Below, in pieces: positions 1 through 7,700 of a stretch of 21,106 nt of DNA. The DNA comes from CAVYYW01 sp963772845. Its GTDB lineage: Bacteria > Bacillota > Bacilli > Bacillales > Sporolactobacillaceae. The translations under genes and the position numbers were made by a program. The notes under the pieces were generated by a model. That model saw only the letters and a list, made by a program, of their open reading frames with translations. It was not told where the DNA came from and ran no database searches. The stretch lies in contig CAVYYW010000030.1 of assembly GCA_963772845.1 (NCBI GenBank), positions 1 to 21,106 of the forward strand. The letters run 5' to 3'. How positions within the stretch are numbered: position 1 is the first letter of the stretch; each line of letters starts with the position of its first letter.

Positions 1-800
1 CATTAGGGCTAGTTAGCCTGATCTCAATTCCAGCTCTGATTCTTGTCTTTCAAGGATTAATCGGCATGCCGCTTACCTCGAATCTACTACGCCGACACGC
101 TATGAAGCTTCGCGGGACTCTTGAAACCGGCACATTAATCGCTGCTACCGTCGCTCTCGAAGATTCGCCTAAAAAAGAAGACGTAAAGAATGAAGAGAAA
201 AGTCTTGAGAAAACCAACGTAAAAAAAGAAACCGGGCTGATTCCGGAAAAGTTCCAAACCAATCTGGTGCTGCTTTTCCTTCTGTTTGCAGGTGCAGCTC
301 TGGCAACAACCCTAGGAACATTAACAGGGATTAGCTACAGCTTGTGGGCACTGGCCATTGGGATGATTGGAACGTTCGCCGGCATTTTCCGCAATAAACT
401 GATGGAGCGGGCCAATGCATTCAGCGTTGGTATTGCAGGTCTGATTATCATCGTCATGAACGCGATGAATGATACCACGATCAGTATGTTCCTAGACTAT
501 CTTCCAACGGTTGCTCTCATCATTATTGTTGGGACGGCTGGCCTTGTGGTCGGCGGCTTTATTGGGGCGAAGCTGTTTAAATGGGATCCCTTCAAAGGCA
601 TTTCAATTGCTCTTACGGCTTTATACGGTTTCCCAGGCGACTATCTTATTTCACAGGAAGTCAGCCGGAGCGTCGGCCGCAATAAGGAAGAGGAAGAAGC
701 GATCTTCAATGAAATTCTTTCTCCCATGCTGATCGGCGGATTTACCTCAGTCACGGTCGGATCGGTGATTATCGCAACGATCCTAATGAATACTTTGTAG
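1..800 (+). CDS. Multi-pass membrane protein, transporter-like (5' end outside window)
   Basis: The reading frame is already open at the first bases of the window (codons from position 3), so the N-terminus is missing and the ATG at 66 is probably internal. The visible part starts with a hydrophobic stretch. A charged Lys/Glu-rich cytoplasmic linker follows (about 30 residues, coded near 160-240), and then several strongly hydrophobic segments rich in Gly, Ala and Ile. A GFPGDY motif and a conserved-looking SPMLIGG stretch lie near the C-terminus. The architecture resembles secondary carboxylate or amino-acid carriers, but I do not recognise the family. It is followed 18 nt later by an M20 hydrolase and then a second amidohydrolase, so it may import the substrate of those enzymes. 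That role is inferred from context only. Confidence 0.75.
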   Translation, partial: LGLVSLISIPALILVFQGLIGMPLTSNLLRRHAMKLRGTLETGTLIAATVALEDSPKKEDVKNEEKSLEKTNVKKETGLIPEKFQTNLVLLFLLFAGAALATTLGTLTGISYSLWALAIGMIGTFAGIFRNKLMERANAFSVGIAGLIIIVMNAMNDTTISMFLDYLPTVALIIIVGTAGLVVGGFIGAKLFKWDPFKGISIALTALYGFPGDYLISQEVSRSVGRNKEEEEAIFNEILSPMLIGGFTSVTVGSVIIATILMNTL

Positions 801-818
801 GATAAAGGAGCCTGTTCA

Positions 819-2033
819 ATGAAGTTATTAACAAAGCTAAATGATCATTATGATGAGCTGGTTGAGATCCGGAGATACCTACATCAAAATCCTGAGTTAT
901 CTTTTCTGGAGGTGGAGACAGCCAAATTTATTGCTGACTATCACCGGGAGCTTGGACTCGAGGTACGTACAGGTGTTGGAGGGAATGGCGTGGTCGCGAC
1001 ACTTAAAGGCGGCCGGCCAGGAAAGACAGTCGCGCTGAGAGCTGATTTTGATGCACTTCCTATTCAGGAGGAAAATGACGTCCCTTATAAATCGACGGTG
1101 CCAAATGTGATGCACGCATGCGGTCATGACGGGCACACGGCTACGCTTTTAGTCCTTGCAAAAGTACTTAATAGTATGAAGGAAGATATCGCGGGATCGA
1201 TTGTTTTTATTCATCAGCATGCAGAGGAGTTATTGCCTGGCGGGGCCGTCGCCATGATCGAAGATGGCTGCCTGGATGGAGTAGATGTGATTTTTGGGAA
1301 CCATCTTCAGGCCAATACGCCGTTAGGAGAAGTCATCTGCCGCACGGGGGCCTTGCAGGCTGCGGCTGATAGCTACGAAATCACCGTTCAGGGAAAAGGA
1401 GGGCACGGCGCACAGCCACACTTAACGAAGGATGCGATTGTGATCGCTTCACAGATTGTGCTCGATTTGCAGCAAATCGTCAGCAGGCGTGTGGATCCTC
1501 TCGAAAATGCGGTCGTTTCTGTCGGTTCCTTTGAAGGGAAAAATGCCTTCAATGTCATAGCCGATAAAGTGGTGCTGCGCGGCACCGTTCGAACCTTCAA
1601 TGACGAGGTTCGAAAAGCGATTGAACAAGAAATGGAGAGGGTTGTTAAGGGAGCCTGTGTCTCGTCGGATGCCGCTTATAACTTTAATTATACGTGGGGT
1701 TATCCCCCATTAATCAATCATGCCGAAGAAACGGCCTTTGTAGCGGAAACAGCTAAGCAAATTCCGGAAGTACTTAATGTAACAGAAGGCCGTCCTGTTA
1801 TGGCAGGCGAAGATTTTTCCTATTACTTACAGCATGTTAAAGGCTGTTTTTTTCAAACGGGCGCAAAATTAGCGGATCGAAAAACTACTTATCCACATCA
1901 TCATCCGAAATTTGATTTTGATGAGGAGGCATTATTAATCGCCGCTGAACTGCTGGGTCAAGCCACACTGGATTATTTGAAGCTGCAAGGGACTGAGAGG
2001 AAGACAAAGCAGCATGGAACGGTTATAAAATAA
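819..2033 (+). CDS. M20-family metallo-amidohydrolase (amino-acid amidase/deacylase type)
   Basis: The product has 404 residues, a normal length for the M20D group (YxeP, HipO and AmaA relatives) that removes acyl groups from N-acyl amino acids or cleaves related amides in the cytoplasm. Visible landmarks are the metal-binding HACGHDGH at residues 99-106, the QHAEE general-base/metal segment at 133-137, GNH at 160-162, the dimerisation-domain GGHGAQPH at 194-201, and a late MAGEDFSYY followed by a His-rich segment. An AAGGAG ribosome site lies about 8 nt before the ATG. It sits in an operon between a membrane transporter-like gene and a second amidohydrolase. The true substrate cannot be read from the sequence; hippurate-like compounds, N-acetyl amino acids and indole conjugates are all possible. 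Confidence 0.93.
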   Translation: MKLLTKLNDHYDELVEIRRYLHQNPELSFLEVETAKFIADYHRELGLEVRTGVGGNGVVATLKGGRPGKTVALRADFDALPIQEENDVPYKSTVPNVMHACGHDGHTATLLVLAKVLNSMKEDIAGSIVFIHQHAEELLPGGAVAMIEDGCLDGVDVIFGNHLQANTPLGEVICRTGALQAAADSYEITVQGKGGHGAQPHLTKDAIVIASQIVLDLQQIVSRRVDPLENAVVSVGSFEGKNAFNVIADKVVLRGTVRTFNDEVRKAIEQEMERVVKGACVSSDAAYNFNYTWGYPPLINHAEETAFVAETAKQIPEVLNVTEGRPVMAGEDFSYYLQHVKGCFFQTGAKLADRKTTYPHHHPKFDFDEEALLIAAELLGQATLDYLKLQGTERKTKQHGTVIK

Positions 2034-2057
2034 CAATTGTTAAGGATGGTGTTCAGA

Positions 2058-3326
2058 TTGGTCTACACATTAGTGAAAAACGGAACGCTTATTGATGGAC
2101 GAGGCGGCGAGCCGGTGCATGATGCAGCCGTGCTCATTAAGGACAACCGGATTGAAGCAGTCGGAAAATGGAAGGATCTTATTCTTCCAAACGAAGACAT
2201 TGAGGTGATCGATGCGGAAGATGGCTATCTGCTTCCAGGACTGATTGATACACATGTTCATCTCATGATGGAAGTTCAGGATCAGCGAAAAACACTTGCT
2301 GAGCCGTTCTCATACCGTTTTTTCCAGGGCATGCAGTATATGAAGCGGACGGTGGAAGTCGGTATTACAACCGTACGCGATGCCGGCTTTACGGATATTG
2401 GCGTAAAAGAAGCGGTAGAAAAGGGACTGGTTGTCGGTCCGCGCATGCAGATCAGCATTAACCCGCTGACCATAACCGGAGGCCATGGCGATTCATGGAT
2501 GCGTTCTGGCCATGATCTGACGCGTGTCACCTATCCTGGCATGCCGAGCGGCTTATGTGATGGGCCTGAGCAGGTGCGCCAAAAGGTGAGAGAAATGCTG
2601 AGAGCGGGCGCTGATATCGTAAAAGTTCATGCAACAGGCGGGGTAATGAGCCCGACCGATCATCCGGAATTCACACAGTTCTCTCAGGAGGAGCTTGAGA
2701 TCATGGTGCAGGAAGCGCACTTCCGGCGAGGGGCGAAGGTGATGGCTCACGCTCAGGGAGCGGAAGGTGTAAAAAATGCCGTCCGGGCAGGCATTCATTC
2801 CATTGAACATGGCATTTACCTTGATGATGAAGCGATTGAATTAATGCTCGAGCATGGGACTTATCTCGTTCCAACTTTGCTCGCTCCGGTTGCCGTACTT
2901 GAAGCCGGAGAAAATTCGGAAGACATGCCGGCGCATGCGATTGAAAAAGCACGCGAAGTGGTTGATATTCACCGTGAAAGCGTAGCGAAAGCCTTTAAGT
3001 CAGGGGTGAAAATCGCAATGGGGACAGATGCAGGCGTTATGCCGCATGGAACCAATCTGCGTGAACTCGGTCTGATGTGCAATATTGGCATGTCGCCAAT
3101 GCAGGCACTGGTGGCCACAACCAAGGTGGCTTCAGAATGCATGGGCTGGGAGGACCGGGTAGGAACTCTTGAAAAAGGTAAGCTTGCCGACCTGGTGATC
3201 ACGAGGACAAACCCAGTTGATGACATCCGCTCCCTCGAAAATGCCAGAAACATCGTGACGGTAATAAAAGAAGGACAGATCAAAAAAGATTTACGAGATA
3301 CAGCCAAGCAATTGGTTACTCTGTAA
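2058..3326 (+). CDS. Metal-dependent amidohydrolase (imidazolonepropionase/Xaa-Pro dipeptidase-like)
   Basis: This is a TIM-barrel amidohydrolase-superfamily enzyme of 422 residues when started at TTG 2058. I chose that start because AAGGATGGTG (2042-2051) is a good ribosome site about 7 nt upstream, and because the protein then opens with the usual beta-strand and KNGTLIDG turn. A longer version from TTG 2037 has no ribosome site. Metal-site residues are visible in order: HVH (H66, H68) after LPGLIDT, a KVHATGG lysine (K189), H231 in AHAQG, H251 in IEHG, and D324 in GTDAG. This is the binuclear-centre pattern of the YtcJ/dipeptidase/cyclic-imide group. It follows the M20 gene by 24 nt and ends at a strong terminator, so it is the last gene of that operon. 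Cyclic amides, hydantoin-like compounds or dipeptides are plausible substrates. Confidence 0.9.
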   Translation: MVYTLVKNGTLIDGRGGEPVHDAAVLIKDNRIEAVGKWKDLILPNEDIEVIDAEDGYLLPGLIDTHVHLMMEVQDQRKTLAEPFSYRFFQGMQYMKRTVEVGITTVRDAGFTDIGVKEAVEKGLVVGPRMQISINPLTITGGHGDSWMRSGHDLTRVTYPGMPSGLCDGPEQVRQKVREMLRAGADIVKVHATGGVMSPTDHPEFTQFSQEELEIMVQEAHFRRGAKVMAHAQGAEGVKNAVRAGIHSIEHGIYLDDEAIELMLEHGTYLVPTLLAPVAVLEAGENSEDMPAHAIEKAREVVDIHRESVAKAFKSGVKIAMGTDAGVMPHGTNLRELGLMCNIGMSPMQALVATTKVASECMGWEDRVGTLEKGKLADLVITRTNPVDDIRSLENARNIVTVIKEGQIKKDLRDTAKQLVTL

Positions 3327-3342
3327 GATTAGAAGGTCTGTA

Positions 3343-3374
3343 GAGTGCGGGGAAATCTCCGCACTCATTTTTTT
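3343..3374 (+). terminator. Rho-independent terminator of the amidohydrolase operon
   Basis: A perfect 8-bp stem (GAGTGCGG with CCGCACTC), an 8-nt loop and a run of seven Ts after an A lie 16 nt past the stop codon of the amidohydrolase. Confidence 0.93.
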
Positions 3375-3403
3375 GTGGTTTTGAAAACTCTCGGCCAAAG
3401 ACA

Positions 3404-3572
3404 GCCTGCTGGAACGCCCCCGGCAGGCATAAGTCCAAAATGAGCGGTGCGCTTTGCCGCACCGTTTCCTTTGTCATTGAAAAATTTGAATAAGGGTATG
3501 AAAAATCATCAGTTTTTTAGGATTTTTCATGATATTGAGCTGATTTTCGCAAGATCCACGAAAAATCAGCTT
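3404..3572. repeat. Cluster of four consecutive intergenic hairpins
   Basis: Four inverted repeats follow one another in non-coding DNA. The first is 3404-3428: a 9-bp stem with one G-T pair, GCCTGCTGG with CCGGCAGGC, 7-nt loop. The second is 3445-3464: CGGTGCG with CGCACCG, 6-nt loop. The third is 3499-3531: perfect 10 bp, ATGAAAAATC with GATTTTTCAT, 13-nt loop. The fourth is 3539-3572: a 12-bp stem with one bulged A, AGCTGATTTTCG with its complement. None has a clean T tract, so they do not look like simple terminators. Function unknown. Confidence 0.6.
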
Positions 3573-3617
3573 CCGAATCGGTCTTGAACGTGCTTCGGGA
3601 GGTCGTGGAACCGTTCC
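3567..3617 (+). repeat. Shared leader of the 20-bp repeat arrays (copy 1)
   Basis: This segment contains GTGCTTCG, then CGTGGAACCGTTCC, and matches the reverse complement of the sequence just beyond the large array at 11557-11610, with a few substitutions and small gaps. The inner GGAACCGTTCC (3607-3617) is itself a small palindrome. It directly precedes the decayed repeat copies. Confidence 0.65.
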
Positions 3618-3623
3618 CAATGG

Positions 3624-3726
3624 GATTCTATTGTCCATTTTCAGAATTTGCTTGCCACTTTTGATGATTTACTGTCCACTTTCAATGATTTACTGTCCAC
3701 TTCTGAGATTTACTTGCCACTTCCCA
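3624..3726 (+). repeat. Decayed array of about five 20-22 bp tandem repeats
   Basis: Units start near 3624, 3644, 3666, 3687 and 3707, with the core GATTTACTGTCCACTT and variants. This is the reverse complement of the 20-bp unit at 11201-11556. The units have drifted (tattgtccatt, cttgccactt, actgtccact) and vary in length from 20 to 22 bp, so this looks like an older or shrinking copy of the same element. Short open frames through it are by-products of the repeat. Confidence 0.75.
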
Positions 3727-3970
3727 AATTTTCCCTTTTGTCCGTCTCTTCCAAAGTTAACTGTGGCCGTGTTCACGGAAAACGAGTGCCTGAAACGCAA
3801 ATCAACAACCACTACGATGTCGGGGAACTTTTTCAGCAGCCATTTCCTCACCTCGCAGGCTATTCAGTGCTGCCATTTTTTTGGGGAAGGAAAGGGATAA
3901 ATCGGTAAAATCATGATAACGCTGTTTCAGTTCATAGAATTACGGGCAACGTTTTTAAAGACGTCAAAAA
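3727..3970. other. Intergenic stretch with no recognised feature
   Basis: Between the decayed repeats and the ribosome site of the amidase gene I see no stable hairpin, no convincing sigma-A promoter and no coding pattern. A promoter for the downstream amidase should lie here, but I could not pick one with confidence. Confidence 0.4.
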
Positions 3971-3984
3971 AAGGGGGATTCGGG

Positions 3985-4779
3985 ATGAAGAATGTGACGG
4001 TCGCAGCCATTCAAATGGATTGTGTACTAGGAGAAAAGCAGCCGAATCTTGAAAAAGCTGCTCAATATATTAAGCAGGCTGCAGGCAAAGGGGCTGAGCT
4101 GATTACGCTTCCTGAACTTTTCAGCACAGGATATCGAACAGAAGCAGAGGACAGGCAGCTTGCTGAGCAAATTCCTGGTTTCACGACAGAGTGGCTAAAA
4201 GATAAGTCTAAGACATACCATGTTTATTTAGCTGGCGCGATATTAGAATATGACCCTGTCGATGAACAAATCTATGATACATGCATCCTCACTGGTCCTG
4301 AAGGTTACATTGGAAAATATCGCAAAACGCATCTATGGGACAATGAAAAGGAGCGGTTTTCTAAAGGGACGGACCTCCCAGTGTTTAAAACGGCAATAGG
4401 CACGATTGGCCTGCAGATTTGCTATGAGATTGGTTTTCCTGAAATTAGCCGGATTATGGCATTAAAAGGAGCTGAGATCATCGTCTGCACCTCCGCTTTT
4501 GGGATGCCGCGCCTTTACGCTTGGGAGCTGGCAACTCAGTCGCGAGCCCTTGAAAACGGGGCTTTCTTGATCGCTGCAAACCGTACTGGCACGGATAAAG
4601 GAACGACGTTTGCGGGACATAGCCGAATTGTAAATCCCCAAGGCAGCATTTTTGCCACTCTAAAAGAAGAAGAAGGCTACGTGATTCAAACACTGAATCA
4701 AGAAGAAATTCTGGCACAACGGGAAAGGATACCTTATTTATCCGACCATAATAAAGAGTTATACATGAAGAACCTATAA
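3985..4779 (+). CDS. Carbon-nitrogen hydrolase (nitrilase superfamily amidase)
   Basis: This is a 264-residue, single-domain nitrilase-superfamily enzyme that would hydrolyse a C-N bond of an amide in the cytoplasm. The catalytic Glu-Lys-Cys triad is visible: E44 in TLPELFSTGY, K114 in KYRKTHLW, and C146 in LQICYEIGFPE. Length and motifs fit the small amidase/omega-amidase/carbamoylase branches rather than true nitrilases. The ATG at 3985 is chosen because AGGGGGAT lies about 8 nt upstream and the protein then starts with the family-typical VTVAAIQMD strand. An ATG at 3913 is in frame but would add an unrelated tail without a ribosome site. No terminator is obvious after the gene. It lies apart from the upstream amidohydrolase operon but could belong to the same amide-scavenging theme. 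Substrate unknown. Confidence 0.9.
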   Translation: MKNVTVAAIQMDCVLGEKQPNLEKAAQYIKQAAGKGAELITLPELFSTGYRTEAEDRQLAEQIPGFTTEWLKDKSKTYHVYLAGAILEYDPVDEQIYDTCILTGPEGYIGKYRKTHLWDNEKERFSKGTDLPVFKTAIGTIGLQICYEIGFPEISRIMALKGAEIIVCTSAFGMPRLYAWELATQSRALENGAFLIAANRTGTDKGTTFAGHSRIVNPQGSIFATLKEEEGYVIQTLNQEEILAQRERIPYLSDHNKELYMKNL

Positions 4780-4806
4780 CTTCGATAAACCAAGAAAGTA
4801 TCGTCC

Positions 4807-4871
4807 TGTAAAGCTGTTGTAAAGAATTTTTACCATTAATCAGCCTAACATTAAAAATTTGTAAATTTACA
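4807..4871. promoter_or_regulatory. TGTAAA motif cluster and 12-bp palindrome upstream of gtaB
   Basis: Two TGTAAA hexamers (4807-4812 and 4818-4823) are exactly 5 nt apart. An inverted TTTACC follows at 4828-4833, and a perfect palindrome TGTAAATTTACA lies at 4860-4871. The 6-5-6 spacing recalls Bacillus PhoP boxes (reverse complement TTTACA), but only two phased copies are present. Binding is a guess. Confidence 0.3.
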
Positions 4872-4893
4872 TCATAGATCTTCGTGGATACGT

Positions 4894-4899
4894 TATAAT
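4894..4899 (+). promoter_or_regulatory. Probable -10 element of the gtaB promoter
   Basis: A perfect TATAAT lies 40 nt before the start codon of gtaB. No good -35 hexamer is found at 16-18 nt, which would fit an activator-dependent promoter or another sigma factor contributing. Confidence 0.5.
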
Positions 4900-4939
4900 T
4901 GAAGAGAATTATTCAGAATAACTCACGGGGGTTGAAGCA

Positions 4940-5824
4940 ATGAGTAAAATTCGTAAAGCGATTATTCCGGCTGCTGGTCTTGGGACGAGGTTCCTACCTG
5001 CTACAAAGGCAATGCCAAAAGAAATGCTGCCGATTGTCGATAAACCGACCATTCAATACATTGTGGAAGAAGCGATTGAGGCGGGGATTGAAGATATTAT
5101 TATCGTTACAGGTAAAGGGAAGCGGGCAATAGAGGATCACTTCGATATTAACTTTGAACTGGAAGAGAACCTTAAAGCAAAAGGGAAGTTGGAGCTTCTT
5201 GAAAAAGTCCAGCAGTCCGGCAAGGTTGAGATCCATTACATACGTCAAAAAGAGCCGCTTGGCCTTGGTCATGCTGTCTGGTGCGCCAGAAAGTTCATCG
5301 GTGACGATCCGTTCGCAGTCCTGCTTGGGGATGACATCGTGGAAGCGAATCAGCCGTGTATCGGGCAGCTTATGGATCAGTATGACAAAACCGGTCAATC
5401 AGTGATTGGTGTCATGGAAGTACCCGAAAATGAGACGGACCGGTATGGGATCATTGATCCGTCATCAAACAACGGCCCGTTATACAGCGTAAATAAATTT
5501 GTTGAAAAACCGAAAGAAAATGCGCCGTCCAATCTGGCTATTATCGGTAGGTATGTCCTGTCACCTCGGATTTTTGATTTTCTAGCAAATCAAGATATCG
5601 GTGCGGGAGGAGAAATTCAATTGACGGACGCGATTCAGAAATTGAATGAGCTGGAGGGCGTCAACGCCTTGGATTTTGAAGGTGAACGGTACGATGTTGG
5701 GGAGAAAATAGGTTTTGTCCTGACTACGCTCGCCTTTGCCCTGAAGGATGAAAGCATCAGAGGCGATGTCCTGAAAGGCATTGACCGGATTCTGAGTGAG
5801 ATGCAAGCTAAAGAAAATAGATAA
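4940..5824 (+). CDS. gtaB: UTP-glucose-1-phosphate uridylyltransferase
   Basis: The enzyme makes UDP-glucose from UTP and glucose-1-phosphate, the donor for glucosylation of teichoic acids, glycolipids and exopolysaccharide. The 294-residue length is typical of GtaB/GalU. The nucleotide-binding signature GLGTRFLPATKAMPKEML at residues 13-30 includes the catalytic-region lysine K27. The GDD metal-binding segment is at 130-132, and a VEKP motif and a late YDVGEKIGF segment are also family hallmarks. GGGGG provides the ribosome site 9 nt before the ATG. It has its own -10 element upstream and a strong terminator 8 nt downstream, so it is probably a single-gene unit. Bacillus often carries two paralogues (GtaB and YngB), so which one this is remains open. 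Confidence 0.95.
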   Translation: MSKIRKAIIPAAGLGTRFLPATKAMPKEMLPIVDKPTIQYIVEEAIEAGIEDIIIVTGKGKRAIEDHFDINFELEENLKAKGKLELLEKVQQSGKVEIHYIRQKEPLGLGHAVWCARKFIGDDPFAVLLGDDIVEANQPCIGQLMDQYDKTGQSVIGVMEVPENETDRYGIIDPSSNNGPLYSVNKFVEKPKENAPSNLAIIGRYVLSPRIFDFLANQDIGAGGEIQLTDAIQKLNELEGVNALDFEGERYDVGEKIGFVLTTLAFALKDESIRGDVLKGIDRILSEMQAKENR

Positions 5825-5832
5825 ATGGCATG

Positions 5833-5866
5833 AAAAGCGTCGAGCCATTGGCTCGACGCTTTTTAT
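5833..5866 (+). terminator. Rho-independent terminator of gtaB
   Basis: A perfect 11-bp stem AGCGTCGAGCC/GGCTCGACGCT with a 3-nt loop, flanked by AAA and TTTTT, begins 8 nt after the stop. Confidence 0.96.
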
Positions 5867-6092
5867 TAAAAGGGAGGGAATTCATAAGACATATCTCCAG
5901 TGGCGATAAATTAAAGATTGAGGCAGGTCATTGCTTGCCACGGGATGAATGATTTCGATCAACTTTACTTTCGATGGAGGGGATGTCCTTAATTTGAAGT
6001 AGAATCGGCTGTAGTTAGCAGGGATAGACTGGTGGGTTGGAGGAATTCACTTGCAGGCTGAGTAACCACAGGAATATCGCATTAAAACATAC
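5867..6092. other. Intergenic stretch between converging transcription units, nothing recognised
   Basis: About 225 bases lie between the gtaB terminator and the terminator of the minus-strand sugar operon. I see no credible gene, and only a weak GGCA/TGCC inverted repeat near 5923-5940. Confidence 0.5.
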
Positions 6093-6126
6093 AAAAAGCC
6101 CAGCTGCGCTTGAGCACAGCCGGGCC
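6093..6126 (-). terminator. Rho-independent terminator of the amino-sugar operon
   Basis: Read on the minus strand, GCCCGGCTGTGC pairs with GCGCAGCTGGGC (two G-U pairs) around a 4-nt loop and ends in TTTTT, 10 nt past the stop of the deaminase gene. Confidence 0.93.
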
Positions 6127-6135
6127 ATTGATTTC

Positions 6136-6855
6136 TTATTTTAATTCAAGGGTCAGATGCTCAACCATGATCTCTGAATTAGCATGGTGCTGAAGGATCG
6201 ATGCCGGAACAGCTTCCGTTACGTCGCCATCAAGCGCCTGATGAATAATGTCTCTTTTCTTCTTTCCTTTTGCCATAAGAATGACATGATGTGATTCCAT
6301 GACATGCTTAAGGCCAAGTGTTATGCCCTTATTGAGTGTCTGTTCGGATTGAAAATACTTTTGCCCAACGGTTTGTGTGGTTTTATCCAATTGAATAATG
6401 TGGGCATAGCTTTCAAAAGAAGCTCCTGGTTCATTAAATCCGATATGCCCATTGAGTCCGATTCCTAAAAGCATCAAATCGATCGGACCTTTGTCCGCTA
6501 AAAATGTATTCATTTTTGTAAGCTCTAAATTTAATTCCTGTGCTGCTCCATCAAAAAAATGAATATGATCCTCTGGAATGTCTAGGGGTTCGAATAAATA
6601 GTGATTCAACGTATGCCTGCAGCTTCCAGCATCGCTTTTGCTAAGCCCGACCCATTCATCCAAACCGACAAACTGTATATCTTTAAAGACTTCCTTCGCT
6701 CTTGGCAGTTTTGTTAAAAGAGTAAAGGTATTCACGGGTGTATCGCCGGCGGCAAGACACAGGATCGCGTCTGGCTTTTCCTTTGCAAGTTGATATATCG
6801 CCTCCGCGACTCCTTGATCAAGCTTTTCTTCTGTTTCAAATGACATAACATTCAT
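6136..6855 (-). CDS. Glucosamine/galactosamine-6-phosphate deaminase-isomerase (NagB/AgaI family)
   Basis: The 239-residue protein belongs to the NagB/RpiA/6-phosphogluconolactonase fold and would turn an aminosugar-6-phosphate into a ketose-6-phosphate plus ammonia. The sugar-phosphate loop AAGDTP is at residues 35-40, and the VGLDEWVGL segment (D66, E67) provides the acid/base region. GIGLNGHIGFNEPG at 131-144 carries the catalytic His and Glu. A TLGLKHVMESHHVILMAKG strand follows. The ATG overlaps the stop of the upstream permease by 4 nt, and GGAGGGG is the ribosome site, so translation is coupled. DEWVGL and GSC features also fit galactosamine-phosphate isomerases (AgaI), so I leave the symbol empty. 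No NagA deacetylase or sugar kinase is encoded alongside it. Confidence 0.85.
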   Translation of the reverse strand: MNVMSFETEEKLDQGVAEAIYQLAKEKPDAILCLAAGDTPVNTFTLLTKLPRAKEVFKDIQFVGLDEWVGLSKSDAGSCRHTLNHYLFEPLDIPEDHIHFFDGAAQELNLELTKMNTFLADKGPIDLMLLGIGLNGHIGFNEPGASFESYAHIIQLDKTTQTVGQKYFQSEQTLNKGITLGLKHVMESHHVILMAKGKKKRDIIHQALDGDVTEAVPASILQHHANSEIMVEHLTLELK

Positions 6856-7700
6856 TCTTTAACCCCTCCAGCAGACATTCCTTGTACGAGATATTTTTGA
6901 AAGACCATTGCGATAATAAAAGGAGGAAGACAGGCGAGAATTCCTCCGGTCGTGACCATGCCGTAATCGACGGCATTTTTACCGCTGAATTCACTGATCG
7001 CAACAGAGATGGTCTTAGCATCTAGGTTGGATGTGAAGAGCAATGCATATAGAAATTCGTCCCATGATAAAAGAAAACTTAGTATCGCTGTGGCAATTAA
7101 ACCTGGCCTTACGATCGGGAGGATAACGAACCACAGTGTTTGGAATCTGTTACAGCCATCAATGGCAGCTGCTTCTTCAAAGCTTTTTGAAAAGGAAGCA
7201 AAATAACTTTGCATAACCCAAATAACGAATGGGATAACGAGGGTCAAATCTACCAATATAAGAGTCCACTTGTGATTCAGCATATGCAGATTGCTCAGAA
7301 AGAGATAGAGCGGAATGACAATGACCACAGGCGGAATCATATAAGTGAATAAAAACAAATAGATAAGTGATTCTCTGAAACGGAATTTCAGCCGAGCAAA
7401 CGCATAGGCAGCGAGACCGCCGATAAATAAAGCAACAATCATGACACTGATTGAAATTTCAATTGAGTTAAGCATCGCTATTTTAAATGTATGGGCGGCA
7501 TTATTATTTGGATTGACGAAAATATCAATATAGCGTTGAAAGGTGATATGCTTGGGTATCCATTTTAAAGGAACGCTTGTCAAATCACTCTGATAAGAGA
7601 TGCTCGATATAAACAGCCAGCCAATGGGGGCAAGAACGCCAAAAGCGACACAAACAGCAAATAAATATTGGACCGTTCTTAATAATTTGCTGGTTCTCAT
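6852..7700 (-). CDS. ABC sugar importer permease (MalG-like, CUT1)
   Basis: The 282-residue inner-membrane subunit has about six hydrophobic segments, beginning with residues 10-35. The permease EAA loop (FEEAAAIDG, then a Pro-containing end) is at about 174-199, where the ATPase docks. Its length and late EAA position match the MalG/AraQ half of carbohydrate uptake family 1. It overlaps the preceding permease and the following deaminase gene by 4 nt each (ATGA), so all three are translationally coupled. Together with the other permease and the lipoprotein it forms one importer. Its ATPase is missing from the window. Confidence 0.93.
   Translation of the reverse strand: MRTSKLLRTVQYLFAVCVAFGVLAPIGWLFISSISYQSDLTSVPLKWIPKHITFQRYIDIFVNPNNNAAHTFKIAMLNSIEISISVMIVALFIGGLAAYAFARLKFRFRESLIYLFLFTYMIPPVVIVIPLYLFLSNLHMLNHKWTLILVDLTLVIPFVIWVMQSYFASFSKSFEEAAAIDGCNRFQTLWFVILPIVRPGLIATAILSFLLSWDEFLYALLFTSNLDAKTISVAISEFSGKNAVDYGMVTTGGILACLPPFIIAMVFQKYLVQGMSAGGVKE

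Noticed and set aside
2037..2057. TTG at 2037 as start of the second amidohydrolase
   Set aside because: It is not preceded by a ribosome site, whereas AAGGATGGTG fits the TTG at 2058, which also gives the family-typical N-terminus.
3631..3908. Two overlapping plus-strand frames of 86-89 codons in the intergenic region
   Set aside because: They start in the decayed repeat array, have no ribosome site, and show no recognisable domain or codon pattern.
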